Below, one piece after another: positions 17,279 to 24,956 of a stretch of 43,887 nt of DNA; the first letter of the stretch is position 1; each line of letters starts with the position of its first letter. The notes beneath the pieces are model-generated. The model was not told the DNA's origin. It searched no databases and saw only the letters and a program-made list of their open reading frames with translations. Made by a program: the position numbers and the translations under genes. The DNA is taken from assembly GCA_028708865.1 (NCBI GenBank), contig JAQVYA010000008.1, positions 1-43,887 of the forward strand, read 5' to 3'. This DNA is from Desulfovibrio sp. GTDB taxonomy: Bacteria > Desulfobacterota > Desulfovibrionia > Desulfovibrionales > Desulfovibrionaceae.

Positions 17279-18115
17279 ATGACCACATCGCCACGCGTTG
17301 TCGGCCTTATTGCCGGGGGGCGGCAATTTCCCGTTTTGGTGGCTGAAGGGGTGAAGCGTGCCGGGCATACCTTGGTGGTGGCCTGCTTTGAAGGGCACTC
17401 CAACATGGAGGTGCTGCGGCACGCGGACGCACATGCTACCCTGAAGCTGGGCAAGCTGGGTAAGTTGCTTTCCTTTTTTAAGGAACACGGGGTGGAGCAT
17501 GTGATTATGGCAGGGACCATCGACAAGCCCAGGATCATGGATGTCCGCCATTTCGATATGCGGGCCCTCAAGGTTATTTTTAAAAATAAAAATAAAGGGG
17601 ATTCCAATCTTCTGAGCGCGTTGACGCGGGAATTGGAGTCAGAGGGAATGCGTGTTGTCCCTCCGCACGAACATGTTCCGGACCTGCTCACTCCGGAAGG
17701 CGTCCTGACCAAACGGGTCCCCACCGATCGGGAATGGGAAGATCTGCGGTTGGGTTGGGTTATCGGCAAGGAACTGGGACGGCTTGATATCGGGCAGTGC
17801 CTGGTCTTACGTGAAGGCATCGTGGCTGCCGTGGAAGCGCTGGAAGGTACGGACGAGGCCATACGACGCGGGTGTCGTTTGGGTGGCTCGGAATGCGTTG
17901 TTGTCAAAGTCTTTAAGCCGGGCCAGGAAGAACGCGTTGATTTGCCCAGTGCTGGGGTGGATACGGTTCAAATGATGGTTGAAGGCAAAGCGACCTGTCT
18001 TGGGCTTGAAGCGGGGAAAAGCCTTTTATTCGACCGAGACCAAACACTGGCGGAGGCGGACCGGCTGGGGATCAGCATTGTGGGCATTTCCGCTCCTGAC
18101 GATACCGGGAAGTAA
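17279..18115 (+). CDS. lpxI: UDP-2,3-diacylglucosamine pyrophosphatase LpxI
   Basis: LpxI splits UDP-2,3-diacylglucosamine to lipid X and UMP; it replaces the unrelated LpxH in alpha- and many deltaproteobacteria. The 278-residue protein has the family's two-domain form: an N-terminal domain beginning VGLIAGGRQFPVLVAEG and a C-terminal domain with REGIVAAVEALEGTDEAI, RGCRLGG and the VDLPSAGVDTV region. Four bases separate it from lpxA. It is the last gene of the operon before a strong terminator. The next enzyme of the pathway, LpxB, is not encoded in this window. Confidence 0.93.
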   Translation: MTTSPRVVGLIAGGRQFPVLVAEGVKRAGHTLVVACFEGHSNMEVLRHADAHATLKLGKLGKLLSFFKEHGVEHVIMAGTIDKPRIMDVRHFDMRALKVIFKNKNKGDSNLLSALTRELESEGMRVVPPHEHVPDLLTPEGVLTKRVPTDREWEDLRLGWVIGKELGRLDIGQCLVLREGIVAAVEALEGTDEAIRRGCRLGGSECVVVKVFKPGQEERVDLPSAGVDTVQMMVEGKATCLGLEAGKSLLFDRDQTLAEADRLGISIVGISAPDDTGK

Positions 18116-18138
18116 TGCTCACTCCGTCAAGTGACCTG

Positions 18139-18169
18139 AAAAAACCGCCTGATTTCAGGCGGTTTTTTT
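18139..18169. terminator. Bidirectional terminator between lpxI and the zinc-ribbon gene
   Basis: CCGCCTG (18145-18151) and CAGGCGG (18156-18162) form the core, extended by A6 on the left and T7 on the right to about 13 bp. It can stop transcription from both convergent operons. Confidence 0.95.
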
Positions 18170-18265
18170 GTTCAGAGGGGTTGCGGTGGTGACAGCTCAT
18201 TCGCTTGATAGCGTTCTCGCGCCAGGGTGAGAGATCGTCAAGACCGCGTTTTGTAATGGATGAGG

Positions 18266-18514
18266 TTAGCCGGCGGCCTTGCCACAACATGATCCAGGCA
18301 CGCAGCCCTTTTCCCCTGGGCGACTTCCGCAACAACCATGCCCCTGTGCATCGGGAAGGGAATCAGGGCGCAGTCCCACGGCACCAGGAGCGGAAAGCAA
18401 TTGTTCGGCGTCCGAGGCGCCGCACTGGGGGCAGCATGGTGCGGTATCCGCATGTCCCACCAATTCTACGAATTCAGCCCCGCACTCTTGGCAACGGTAT
18501 TCATGCAGCGGCAT
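18266..18514 (-). CDS. FmdB-type zinc ribbon protein with Cys-rich tail
   Basis: This 82-residue protein starts MPLHEYRCQECG, the signature of the FmdB/CxxC_CxxC_SSSS regulatory-protein family. The zinc ribbon uses Cys8 and Cys11 with Cys28 and Cys31 (Cys27 is extra). Its tail (residues 58-82) is unusual: Gly-rich with five more cysteines at 61, 62, 71, 76 and 77, suggesting a second metal or redox site. GGAGG seven bases before the ATG fixes the start; a longer frame from 18742 runs into the neighbour. It is the last gene of the Fe-S ATPase operon, 14 bases after the CGGC gene. Its function is unknown. Confidence 0.78.
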   Translation of the reverse strand: MPLHEYRCQECGAEFVELVGHADTAPCCPQCGASDAEQLLSAPGAVGLRPDSLPDAQGHGCCGSRPGEKGCVPGSCCGKAAG

Positions 18515-18528
18515 ATTGGTCCTCCAGG

Positions 18529-18900
18529 TCAAGCCGTGAAGATGTCCTTGGGCAGATAGGGATGGGTGCCCAATATCACAGGGATTCCTGCCGTCTTGAC
18601 GATTTTTTTCTTGATGATGTCCGCCTGCGGACAGTGCAGATCCAGGCACGGAGCCACGTGGAGATGGGTCGGTGTTTCCTTCATGGGGGCATTCCAGAGC
18701 TGCATCTGGGCCAGCCGCATGACAATGGCCTGCCCCGGACATCCGCCACAGCTGAGCAGGCCGATGAGTTCTGCATCAGGGCCGTAGGCCGCGAATTCAC
18801 CTTCACGACGGTTGAACGCCACCATACAGCGTGAACAGCCGACACAAATTTCGTTCATGGTCTGCTGGCATCCCACAATGAGTACTTTTTCCGGGGCCAT
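18529..18900 (-). CDS. CGGC domain protein
   Basis: This 123-residue cytoplasmic protein matches the CGGC domain family, thought to bind metal or Fe-S through its conserved cysteines. Visible are Cys11, then Cys19-x2-Cys22-x2-Cys25, Cys51-GG-Cys54 in LLSCGGCPG, and Cys85 and Cys90 in the C-terminal part, eight in all. AGGAGG lies four to five bases before the ATG. It follows the second ATPase gene after nine bases, so the products are probably made together. A metal-cluster or redox role is an inference from the cysteines and neighbours; no reaction is known for the family. Confidence 0.8.
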   Translation of the reverse strand: MAPEKVLIVGCQQTMNEICVGCSRCMVAFNRREGEFAAYGPDAELIGLLSCGGCPGQAIVMRLAQMQLWNAPMKETPTHLHVAPCLDLHCPQADIIKKKIVKTAGIPVILGTHPYLPKDIFTA

Positions 18901-18909
18901 GGTTTCCTC

Positions 18910-19773
18910 CTAGTGATTCAGCAACGGTTCCAGCCGGTCCCAGATTTCGTGCATGTTTTTCCCCAGTCCTTCAGGATCGAATTCGAGGACGCTTTGGCCT
19001 GCAATCTGAGCTTTGGTAAAAGTCTCGTCATAGGGAAGACTACCGAGCACAGGGATGCTTTGTTCCCGGCAATAGTCCAGAAGGTGTTGCTCTTGTTCCT
19101 GGTTGATGCCGGACTTGTTGATGATCAGGGCGGAGGGCATTTTGAAATGGCGCGTAAGCTCATGGACACGTTTGAGGTCGTGCACCGCGGAAATGGTGGG
19201 CTCGGCCACGAGTACGGCCAGGTCCGCATCGGTGAGCGAGGCAATGACCGGACAGCCCACGCCGGGCGAACCGTCAACAAGAACAAGCCTTCGGCCAAGT
19301 TCCTCGGCCACTTCCTTGGCTTCCTGGCGTACCGAAGTGACGAGCTTGCCGGAGTTTTCTTCCCCGATGCCCAGGGCCGCATGGATCATGGGGCCGAAGC
19401 GGGTGTCGGAGCGGTATTGCTCACCGCAAGTGCGCGGGTGCATGGTCACGGCTTCGGCCGGGCAGACATACTCACAAACGCCGCACCCTTCGCAGTGCTC
19501 GGGGAGGATTACGAAATCTTCGGTAATGGCTTCGAATCGGCAGTGCTCGCGGCACAGTCCGCAGGCTGTGCAGAGTTCGGGGGCCAACGTGGGCTGCTCT
19601 CCGCTGACAAAGGGTCGGCGTTGTCGGATTTCCGGGTGGAGTATAAGGTGTAGGTCTGCGGCGTCCACGTCGCAGTCGGCCAATACTTTTTCAGGTCCGA
19701 GTCCGGCAAGGGCGGCGGTCACGCTGGTTTTGCCGGTGCCTCCCTTGCCGCTGATGACGACCAGCTGTTTCAT
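18910..19773 (-). CDS. MinD/ParA-type ATPase with two 4Fe-4S motifs (second of pair)
   Basis: This 287-residue protein has a deviant Walker A, GKGGTGKTS (residues 9-17), and a ferredoxin-like insert with two 4Fe-4S motifs: Cys68, 71, 74, 78 and Cys94, 97, 100, 104. The second half holds the switch region VDGSPGVGCPV and AEPTISAVHDLKR. It is 287 residues long, like its partner, and the two probably form a heterodimer. In Desulfovibrio, such pairs belong to the orange-protein (ORP) gene clusters; similar proteins resemble Mrp/Nbp35 Fe-S carriers. Its start overlaps the stop of the upstream partner by four bases. Confidence 0.87.
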   Translation of the reverse strand: MKQLVVISGKGGTGKTSVTAALAGLGPEKVLADCDVDAADLHLILHPEIRQRRPFVSGEQPTLAPELCTACGLCREHCRFEAITEDFVILPEHCEGCGVCEYVCPAEAVTMHPRTCGEQYRSDTRFGPMIHAALGIGEENSGKLVTSVRQEAKEVAEELGRRLVLVDGSPGVGCPVIASLTDADLAVLVAEPTISAVHDLKRVHELTRHFKMPSALIINKSGINQEQEQHLLDYCREQSIPVLGSLPYDETFTKAQIAGQSVLEFDPEGLGKNMHEIWDRLEPLLNH

Positions 19774-20633
19774 GCCAGTTTCCTCCCGGTTTGATGTTCA
19801 ATAGCGGAGATGATGGTTTCGAAATGTTCGGCGAACCCGGGAACGCCGTCAATGAGCAGGACGCCTTTGGAATAGGCCTGCGCCGCACTCCGTTCGTGCG
19901 GGAGCGAACCGAGCAAGGGAATGTTTTCCCGTTCCAGGTAGGTTTCGACGCGGTCGTCGCCCATGCCCGCTCGGTTGAGCACCACGCCGAAGGGGACGTC
20001 CAACTCCCGCAGAAGCTGTACAGCGATGTCGAGGTCATGCAAGCCAAATGGCGTGGGCTCGGCCACCAGCACTGCGAAGTCCGCTCCTTGCAAAGAACAG
20101 ACCACGGGACAGGAGGCGCCCGGCGGGCAGTCCAGTAGCGTGAGTCCTTGCTGTCCGGCCCGTTGTTTGATGGCTTTGATCAGCGGGGGAGCCATGGCCT
20201 CGCCGATACGCAGCAGCCCTTGGTAATAGGTGATGCCTTGAGCATGCCCTACGCTGCTGACGCCAATGTCCCGGGTGCCTTCGCTGATGGCGTTGACCGG
20301 GCAAGCCATCTCGCACAGCCCGCAGCTATGGCACAATTCGGGAAAGGCCATCATATGGCCGGCCATGCAGATTAATGCCTTGAACCGGCAGAGTTCCACG
20401 CATTTTTTACAGGACTCGCCAAGGCAGGTATCTTCATCAATAACGGGTACGGGAACGCGTTCGGTCCGTTCGTCTTGTAACGGGGCGGAAAGAAAAAAAT
20501 GGGCGTTGGGCTCTTCCACGTCGCAGTCCACAAAGGAGACGGGAACGCCCTTACGGCTCAAATAGGCGGCAAGGTTGACGGCCACGGTGGTTTTCCCGGT
20601 GCCGCCTTTGCCGCTGGCAATGGCGATATTCAT
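19770..20633 (-). CDS. MinD/ParA-type ATPase with two 4Fe-4S motifs (first of pair)
   Basis: This 287-residue ATPase begins MNIAIASGKGGTGKTT, a deviant Walker A with the signature Lys, and carries an inserted two-cluster ferredoxin domain: Cys70, 75, 78, 82 (one residue longer spacing than usual in the first pair) and Cys101, 104, 107, 111. The later motif LDCPPGASCPV carries the switch residues. GGGAGG precedes the ATG by four bases; the open frame extends 24 codons further upstream, but that part covers the sigma-54 promoter and is not expected to be translated. It heads a four-gene operon with the second ATPase, the CGGC protein and the zinc ribbon. ATP-driven handling of an Fe-S or mixed-metal cluster is the likely role, by family. 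Confidence 0.87.
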   Translation of the reverse strand: MNIAIASGKGGTGKTTVAVNLAAYLSRKGVPVSFVDCDVEEPNAHFFLSAPLQDERTERVPVPVIDEDTCLGESCKKCVELCRFKALICMAGHMMAFPELCHSCGLCEMACPVNAISEGTRDIGVSSVGHAQGITYYQGLLRIGEAMAPPLIKAIKQRAGQQGLTLLDCPPGASCPVVCSLQGADFAVLVAEPTPFGLHDLDIAVQLLRELDVPFGVVLNRAGMGDDRVETYLERENIPLLGSLPHERSAAQAYSKGVLLIDGVPGFAEHFETIISAIEHQTGRKLA

Positions 20634-20688
20634 AAACCTCCCGGTGATACCGTGCATTGCACGGGATGGAGTTGTTTTCAGAGTTGAT

Positions 20689-20704
20689 AGCAACGCTTGT
20701 GCCA
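20689..20704 (-). promoter_or_regulatory. Sigma-54 (-24/-12) promoter of the Fe-S ATPase operon
   Basis: On the minus strand the sequence is TGGCAC-AAGCG-TTGCT. The invariant GG and GC are exactly ten bases apart, and only one base of the core TGGCACG-N4-TTGCW consensus differs. Transcription should begin near 20678, leaving a leader of about 45 bases to the ATG at 20633. A sigma-54 promoter needs an activator ATPase bound upstream; none is encoded in the window. Confidence 0.8.
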
Positions 20705-20721
20705 TGATAAAAATATCGTTA

Positions 20722-20734
20722 TGTCAACATATTA
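20722..20734. promoter_or_regulatory. Candidate IHF site
   Basis: TGTCAACATATTA on the plus strand matches the IHF consensus WATCAANNNNTTR at all but one defined base. It lies in an AT-rich stretch between the sigma-54 promoter and the upstream palindrome, where IHF bends DNA to bring an activator to the polymerase. AACATA-T-TATGTT, an inverted repeat, overlaps it. Confidence 0.4.
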
Positions 20735-20811
20735 TGTTTAGCGACTTTTGTCATGGGCTTAAAGTGCGTCTTGCCCTCCATAGGGTGTAGAAGAAAAATG
20801 AGCCCCCCAAT

Positions 20812-20825
20812 GGGTTGCGCAACCC
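20812..20825. promoter_or_regulatory. Perfect 14-bp palindrome, candidate activator site
   Basis: GGGTTGCGCAACCC is a perfect palindrome centred about 140 bp upstream of the predicted sigma-54 start site, a usual distance for an enhancer-binding protein. It may also affect the divergent DUF89 gene, 39 bases away. Confidence 0.5.
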
Positions 20826-20835
20826 GGATGGAAAG

Positions 20836-20849
20836 CCCATATATATGGG
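20836..20849. promoter_or_regulatory. Second perfect 14-bp palindrome, next to the DUF89 ribosome binding site
   Basis: CCCATATATATGGG is perfectly palindromic and ends one base before the AGGAG (20851-20855) of the DUF89 gene. It could be an operator or a short RNA hairpin at the ribosome binding site. It differs in sequence from the palindrome ten bases to its left. Confidence 0.4.
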
Positions 20850-20863
20850 TAGGAGTAATAGGT

Positions 20864-21715
20864 ATGCAGACGGAATTGGATTGTATCCCATGTTTTTTTT
20901 CCCAGGCGTTGCGGGCAGTGCGCAAGGTGTGCCCGGACGAGGGCGGTGTTCATGCACGCGCCCTGGCACGGCTGGGAGCAATGCTGCCCGAATTCGACAT
21001 GACGCAGCCCCCTCCGGCCCTGGCCGGAGACATGTACGCCATGCTGCGTCAACTGACCGGGGTGGAAGATTTTTTTGTGCAGGAAAAAAAGCAAGCCAAC
21101 GAACGGGTCTTGCAGCTCTTACCCGGATTGGCCCAGACCGTACGTACCAGTGCCGACCCACTGGAGACCGCGTTGGAAATTTCCATCATTGGAAATTATA
21201 TGGATTGCGGCGTGGGGACCATCTTTGATTGGGAATCCGAATTGGACCGTTTGGGCGGAGCCCTGGACGTCGATACGATGCGGGAATTTCATGAGCGTCT
21301 GGAACCGGGCACGGAAGTGCTCATTGTGGGCGACAATGCCGGGGAGATCGGGCTGGATCGGCTGTTTGTCCAGGAACTGCTCGGGGTAGGCGTCCGCGTG
21401 ACATACGCGGTGCGCGGTGCCCCGATACTCAATGACGCCACTATGGAGGACGCCCGTTGTGTTGGGATGGACCAGCTTTGCGAGGTGATTTCCTCTGGCG
21501 TGGATACGCCCGGGGCTGTTGTTTCGCGCTGCACACCGGAATTTCAAGACAGGTTGACCCGGGCCGACGTGCTGCTGGCCAAGGGGCAGGGTAACTATGA
21601 GGCGTTGACCGATTCCGGGTTGAACGTGTACTTCGCTTTTAAGGTCAAATGTCCGGTGGTGGCGGGCCGGGCTGGCCTGCCGGAAAAGACTTCGGCTTTT
21701 TTCCGTCATTCCTGA
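20864..21715 (+). CDS. DUF89 (ARMT1-like) metal-dependent phosphatase family protein
   Basis: This 283-residue protein begins MQTELDCIPCF; the CxxC (Cys7, Cys10) marks the prokaryotic subfamily of DUF89. The metal site is visible as GDNAGEIGLD with Asp157, Asn158 and Asp165, and later motifs ILNDATMEDA and AKGQGNYEAL are also family-conserved. DUF89 proteins are metal-dependent phosphatases thought to clear damaged phosphometabolites; the substrate here is unknown. The ATG at 20864 has AGGAG eight bases upstream, and the longer frame from 20753 runs through the palindromes. It is transcribed divergently from the Fe-S ATPase operon, and 27 bases separate it from the AsmA-like gene. Confidence 0.85.
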   Translation: MQTELDCIPCFFSQALRAVRKVCPDEGGVHARALARLGAMLPEFDMTQPPPALAGDMYAMLRQLTGVEDFFVQEKKQANERVLQLLPGLAQTVRTSADPLETALEISIIGNYMDCGVGTIFDWESELDRLGGALDVDTMREFHERLEPGTEVLIVGDNAGEIGLDRLFVQELLGVGVRVTYAVRGAPILNDATMEDARCVGMDQLCEVISSGVDTPGAVVSRCTPEFQDRLTRADVLLAKGQGNYEALTDSGLNVYFAFKVKCPVVAGRAGLPEKTSAFFRHS

Positions 21716-21742
21716 GTTGGCTGGTTTGCATCACGAGAAAGC

Positions 21743-24700
21743 ATGCTGCGAAAAATAACTCTCATCACCCTCATCACGTTGCTGATCAGCCTTGTGCTGC
21801 TGGCAGCGGGGCTCGCTGTTCTGGATTGGTATCTCGGTACTGAGCGGTTTCGGCAACGTCTGGCGCTGCTGATCACCAATGCTTACGGTTATGAGGTCAC
21901 CTTCCAGGGCGACCTGGGCGTCAGCGTTTATCCCTGGCTGGGGCTGGAGACCGGGCCGCTGGAGATCCGAGCCAGGCCAGGAGAGGAGCCGCTGCTCAAA
22001 GCTGCCGAGGTTTCAGCCAAAGTAGCCGTTATTCCTCTTTTTTCAAATCGGTTGGAGTTTGATACGGTATTTCTGAACCAAATCGACGTACTCGTGCAGA
22101 GGGACGAGGACGGTGCCACCAATGTGGACGAGCTTGTCAAGCTGCTGCTGCCGCAGCGCGAAGTCAAGGCGGTGACGGATCCGACGCTGCGGGTGCGCTC
22201 GGTGCGCGTGCAGGGGATGCAACTGCACAACGGACGTTTCCGTTTTGAGGATCGCAGTACGGGGCACACCTGGAGCATTGACGACGCGGGTTTTCAGACC
22301 GGTGAATATCAACCGGGCAAGCCGTTGCCGTTTTCCCTGTCCGGCGTCTTTGCGCGCACGGGGCTGGACGCGGTGGCGCGTCTTGACCTGAGCGGCAATT
22401 TGGATGTGGACCTGGAAAACAAGTCCCTGGTCTTTGCTGATTCGCGGATCAATTTGATTTTGATGGGAGACGACCTTCCCATGCAGGGGAAGGAGGTGCA
22501 CCTCACTTCCCGGCTGGACTTGGACAGCAACGAGCAGACCCTGCGACTGACCGATTACCACCTTAAGCTGCCCCAGGTCTTGCTCAGCGGCGATATGCGA
22601 CTGGACGGCTTTTCCAGGGATGCCATGCAGGTGCGTGGCCGAGTGGTGAGCGGCAGTTTTTCGCCGCGCGATGCCGTGAACGATTTTTTCCCTGGCACCA
22701 TTCCGGAAAAGGATACGGGAATTTTTGCCAACGGCCGCTTTGCATTGGAGTTTGATCTTACTCCGGAGTCATTGCAAGTTCAAAAACTCAAAGTGTTTTG
22801 TGACCAGACCATGCTTTCGGGACAAGTTTCCGTGAAGAATTTTGCCGATCCCGTGTATGGTTTTGCTTTGCGCGGTGACCAGTTGGATTTTGACCGATAC
22901 TACCGCTTGTTTGTTGTGGATGAACCTTTTTATGTAGATGATTTTTTTCCTGATTTTTTCCAGTCCGCAACGGCCGAGGGAAACCTTGAGTTGGAGTCCG
23001 TGCTTCTCGGCGGCGAAACATTGCACGATTCACGATGGGAGGCGCTTTGCGGCGGGGGAGTCCTGCGGGTGGATCTTCCCCGAGCCGGACTGCACGACGG
23101 GTCAGTGAGCGGATCGTTCCAAGCGGATATCTTCCCGGCCGAGGATCAAAAAGGGTATGCTCTGGGATTGCAGATGGGCCTTCAGTTGAAGGAGCAAAAG
23201 CTCGTGGAGTTGCCCTTGTTGGGCGCGGCGTTGGAAGCCCCCCGGGGCACGGGGAGCATGTCAATCAAGGCTGAAATGCCGTCCACGGTGTTTCAGGGGC
23301 GTGACGTGATGGATGACGTTCTGCTCGGGGTGCGCGGTGAACTCGGATATGCGCTTCGCAGCGTCCGGATGACCACGGGCAGGGGATCGGATCAGCGTAT
23401 TTGGCGATTGGGCAACGTGGAAATACAAACCGACTTTTCCGGACTGGGAGAGCGGAGCGGCAGTGAGCGGTATGCCTTTTCTCTTAAGGGGGGAGGCAAA
23501 GGGGCGGACAAGGAATATTCGGCCTGGTGTTCCCTGGCGGGGCGGCTCAGCATGCGTCGGGACTATTCCGATATGCGGTTGGACGGTGTGCAGCTCCGTG
23601 GCCGATATGAAGGCGGGGATTTGCCCGAATACGCCCCGGCAGTGGATTTTTCCGTGAGCGGGGCTTTGCGCGCCCAATCGCAGCGGCCTTCCCTTCGGGA
23701 TGTCCGGGTGGGCGTCCTCGGAGGGGAGCTTCAGGGTACCATGGAAGGGCACCGAATCTTTGAAGAAGATTTTACCCTGACAGGCCAGCTTGGCTATGAT
23801 TCGGCAAAGCCGATGCACTTGCTTCGCTGGCTTACGCTCAAGCCGGGAACGCCGCGAGGGAAAAAGGCGTATACCAGTCTGCAAGTGGCGACTCAGTATT
23901 CCGTGACGCCCAATAAAGCCGTGTTCCACCATTGCGAAATCGGCATGGATGGAAGCGTAGCCCGGGGAGTGGTGCGTATTGAGGATTACGACACTGCGAA
24001 GTTGACCTTCGACCTTTCGGCAGACAGAGTGGACATTGATCAATACCGACCTGCGGACAAAGTGCGTCGGGACCCGCGGGAATGCGTGGACCCCACTCAG
24101 GTGCGGCCCATTAGCCTGCCGTTGGAGACATTACGGGATCTCAATGCCGAGGGTACGTTGCGCGTCAAGGATTTGCTGCTCTACAAGCTGCATTTCACGG
24201 ATTTGAAAACCGATGTCCTGGCCCGCGACGGTCAGCTCTCCACATCATCGCTACGGGGCACCTTTTACGGCGGCGAGTTGCAAGGCGGGTTTACGGCCCG
24301 GGCTGCCAAGGAGTTCATCGTCATGTCGCTGAATCTCAAGGCTGACGATCTGGAGGTGGGACCGTTCATGGCGGATGTGGGCGGCAAGGAATACGTTATG
24401 GGGCGGGGCAGCATTTTCTTGGATGTGCAGAGTCTTGGCCGCACGGACGATGACATCATCGCCAATTTGGACGGCCGGGGCGGGTTTACCATCACGGAAG
24501 GGTCGTACAAATTTTCAGGCAAAGGTGGACGGGAGCGTATCCAGGAGGGAGACCGTAGCATCATGGACAGCCGGAACCGGTTTGCCGGTGCCGGGGCCTT
24601 GTTTCGCATTGAGGATGGCGGATTTTATAATGAGGACTTCAATATGGAGTCAACGTTTATGGATCTAAGCGGCTCTGGGAATTTCAACATCAATACCAAT

Positions 24701-24883
24701 ACGATAGATCTGGACTTGGTGGCCAACTACAAGGCCGGGCCTACTGTCCCGCTGCATATCGTGGGTTGTTTGGACGATCCTGCCGTGGAGGTACCGGGCG
24801 GAGAACTCATCACCAATACGGTGCGGGACTTGATTGGGCTACCGCTAAAGCCTTTTCAATATCTTCGGGATTTGTTCTTCTGA
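21743..24883 (+). CDS. AsmA family protein, large
   Basis: This 1046-residue protein has one N-terminal membrane helix (about residues 7-28), then a large periplasmic part made of repeated beta-rich segments. The N-terminal AsmA region is visible as the passage after YLGTERFRQRLALLITNAYG, and the C-terminal AsmA/DUF3971-like part includes GRGSIFLDVQSLGRTDDDI, a stretch typical of the family, then SGSGNFNINTNTIDLDL. AsmA-like proteins are thought to bridge the two membranes and move phospholipids outward. The ribosome binding site is weak (GAGAAAG). It probably shares a transcript with DUF89 and ends at a perfect-palindrome terminator. The exact family member is not resolved. Confidence 0.82.
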   Translation: MLRKITLITLITLLISLVLLAAGLAVLDWYLGTERFRQRLALLITNAYGYEVTFQGDLGVSVYPWLGLETGPLEIRARPGEEPLLKAAEVSAKVAVIPLFSNRLEFDTVFLNQIDVLVQRDEDGATNVDELVKLLLPQREVKAVTDPTLRVRSVRVQGMQLHNGRFRFEDRSTGHTWSIDDAGFQTGEYQPGKPLPFSLSGVFARTGLDAVARLDLSGNLDVDLENKSLVFADSRINLILMGDDLPMQGKEVHLTSRLDLDSNEQTLRLTDYHLKLPQVLLSGDMRLDGFSRDAMQVRGRVVSGSFSPRDAVNDFFPGTIPEKDTGIFANGRFALEFDLTPESLQVQKLKVFCDQTMLSGQVSVKNFADPVYGFALRGDQLDFDRYYRLFVVDEPFYVDDFFPDFFQSATAEGNLELESVLLGGETLHDSRWEALCGGGVLRVDLPRAGLHDGSVSGSFQADIFPAEDQKGYALGLQMGLQLKEQKLVELPLLGAALEAPRGTGSMSIKAEMPSTVFQGRDVMDDVLLGVRGELGYALRSVRMTTGRGSDQRIWRLGNVEIQTDFSGLGERSGSERYAFSLKGGGKGADKEYSAWCSLAGRLSMRRDYSDMRLDGVQLRGRYEGGDLPEYAPAVDFSVSGALRAQSQRPSLRDVRVGVLGGELQGTMEGHRIFEEDFTLTGQLGYDSAKPMHLLRWLTLKPGTPRGKKAYTSLQVATQYSVTPNKAVFHHCEIGMDGSVARGVVRIEDYDTAKLTFDLSADRVDIDQYRPADKVRRDPRECVDPTQVRPISLPLETLRDLNAEGTLRVKDLLLYKLHFTDLKTDVLARDGQLSTSSLRGTFYGGELQGGFTARAAKEFIVMSLNLKADDLEVGPFMADVGGKEYVMGRGSIFLDVQSLGRTDDDIIANLDGRGGFTITEGSYKFSGKGGRERIQEGDRSIMDSRNRFAGAGALFRIEDGGFYNEDFNMESTFMDLSGSGNFNINTNTIDLDLVANYKAGPTVPLHIVGCLDDPAVEVPGGELITNTVRDLIGLPLKPFQYLRDLFF

Positions 24884-24902
24884 TTGGGGAGGAGCGAAAT
24901 TT

Positions 24903-24944
24903 GCCAAAGAAAAAGCGGCCTCATGAGGCCGCTTTTTCTTTGGC
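24903..24944. terminator. Perfect 42-bp palindromic bidirectional terminator
   Basis: Two 21-base arms, 24903-24923 and 24924-24944, are perfectly complementary, with a GC-rich centre (GCGGCCTCA) flanked by A-runs on the left and T-runs on the right. It separates the convergent AsmA-like and nitronate monooxygenase-like genes. Confidence 0.92.
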
Positions 24945-24956
24945 GTATGTTGTAAC

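Noticed and set aside
20641-20705. 24-codon N-terminal extension of the first Fe-S ATPase
   Set aside because: It covers the sigma-54 promoter and leader, while the ATG at 20633 has a good GGGAGG and the family-typical start.
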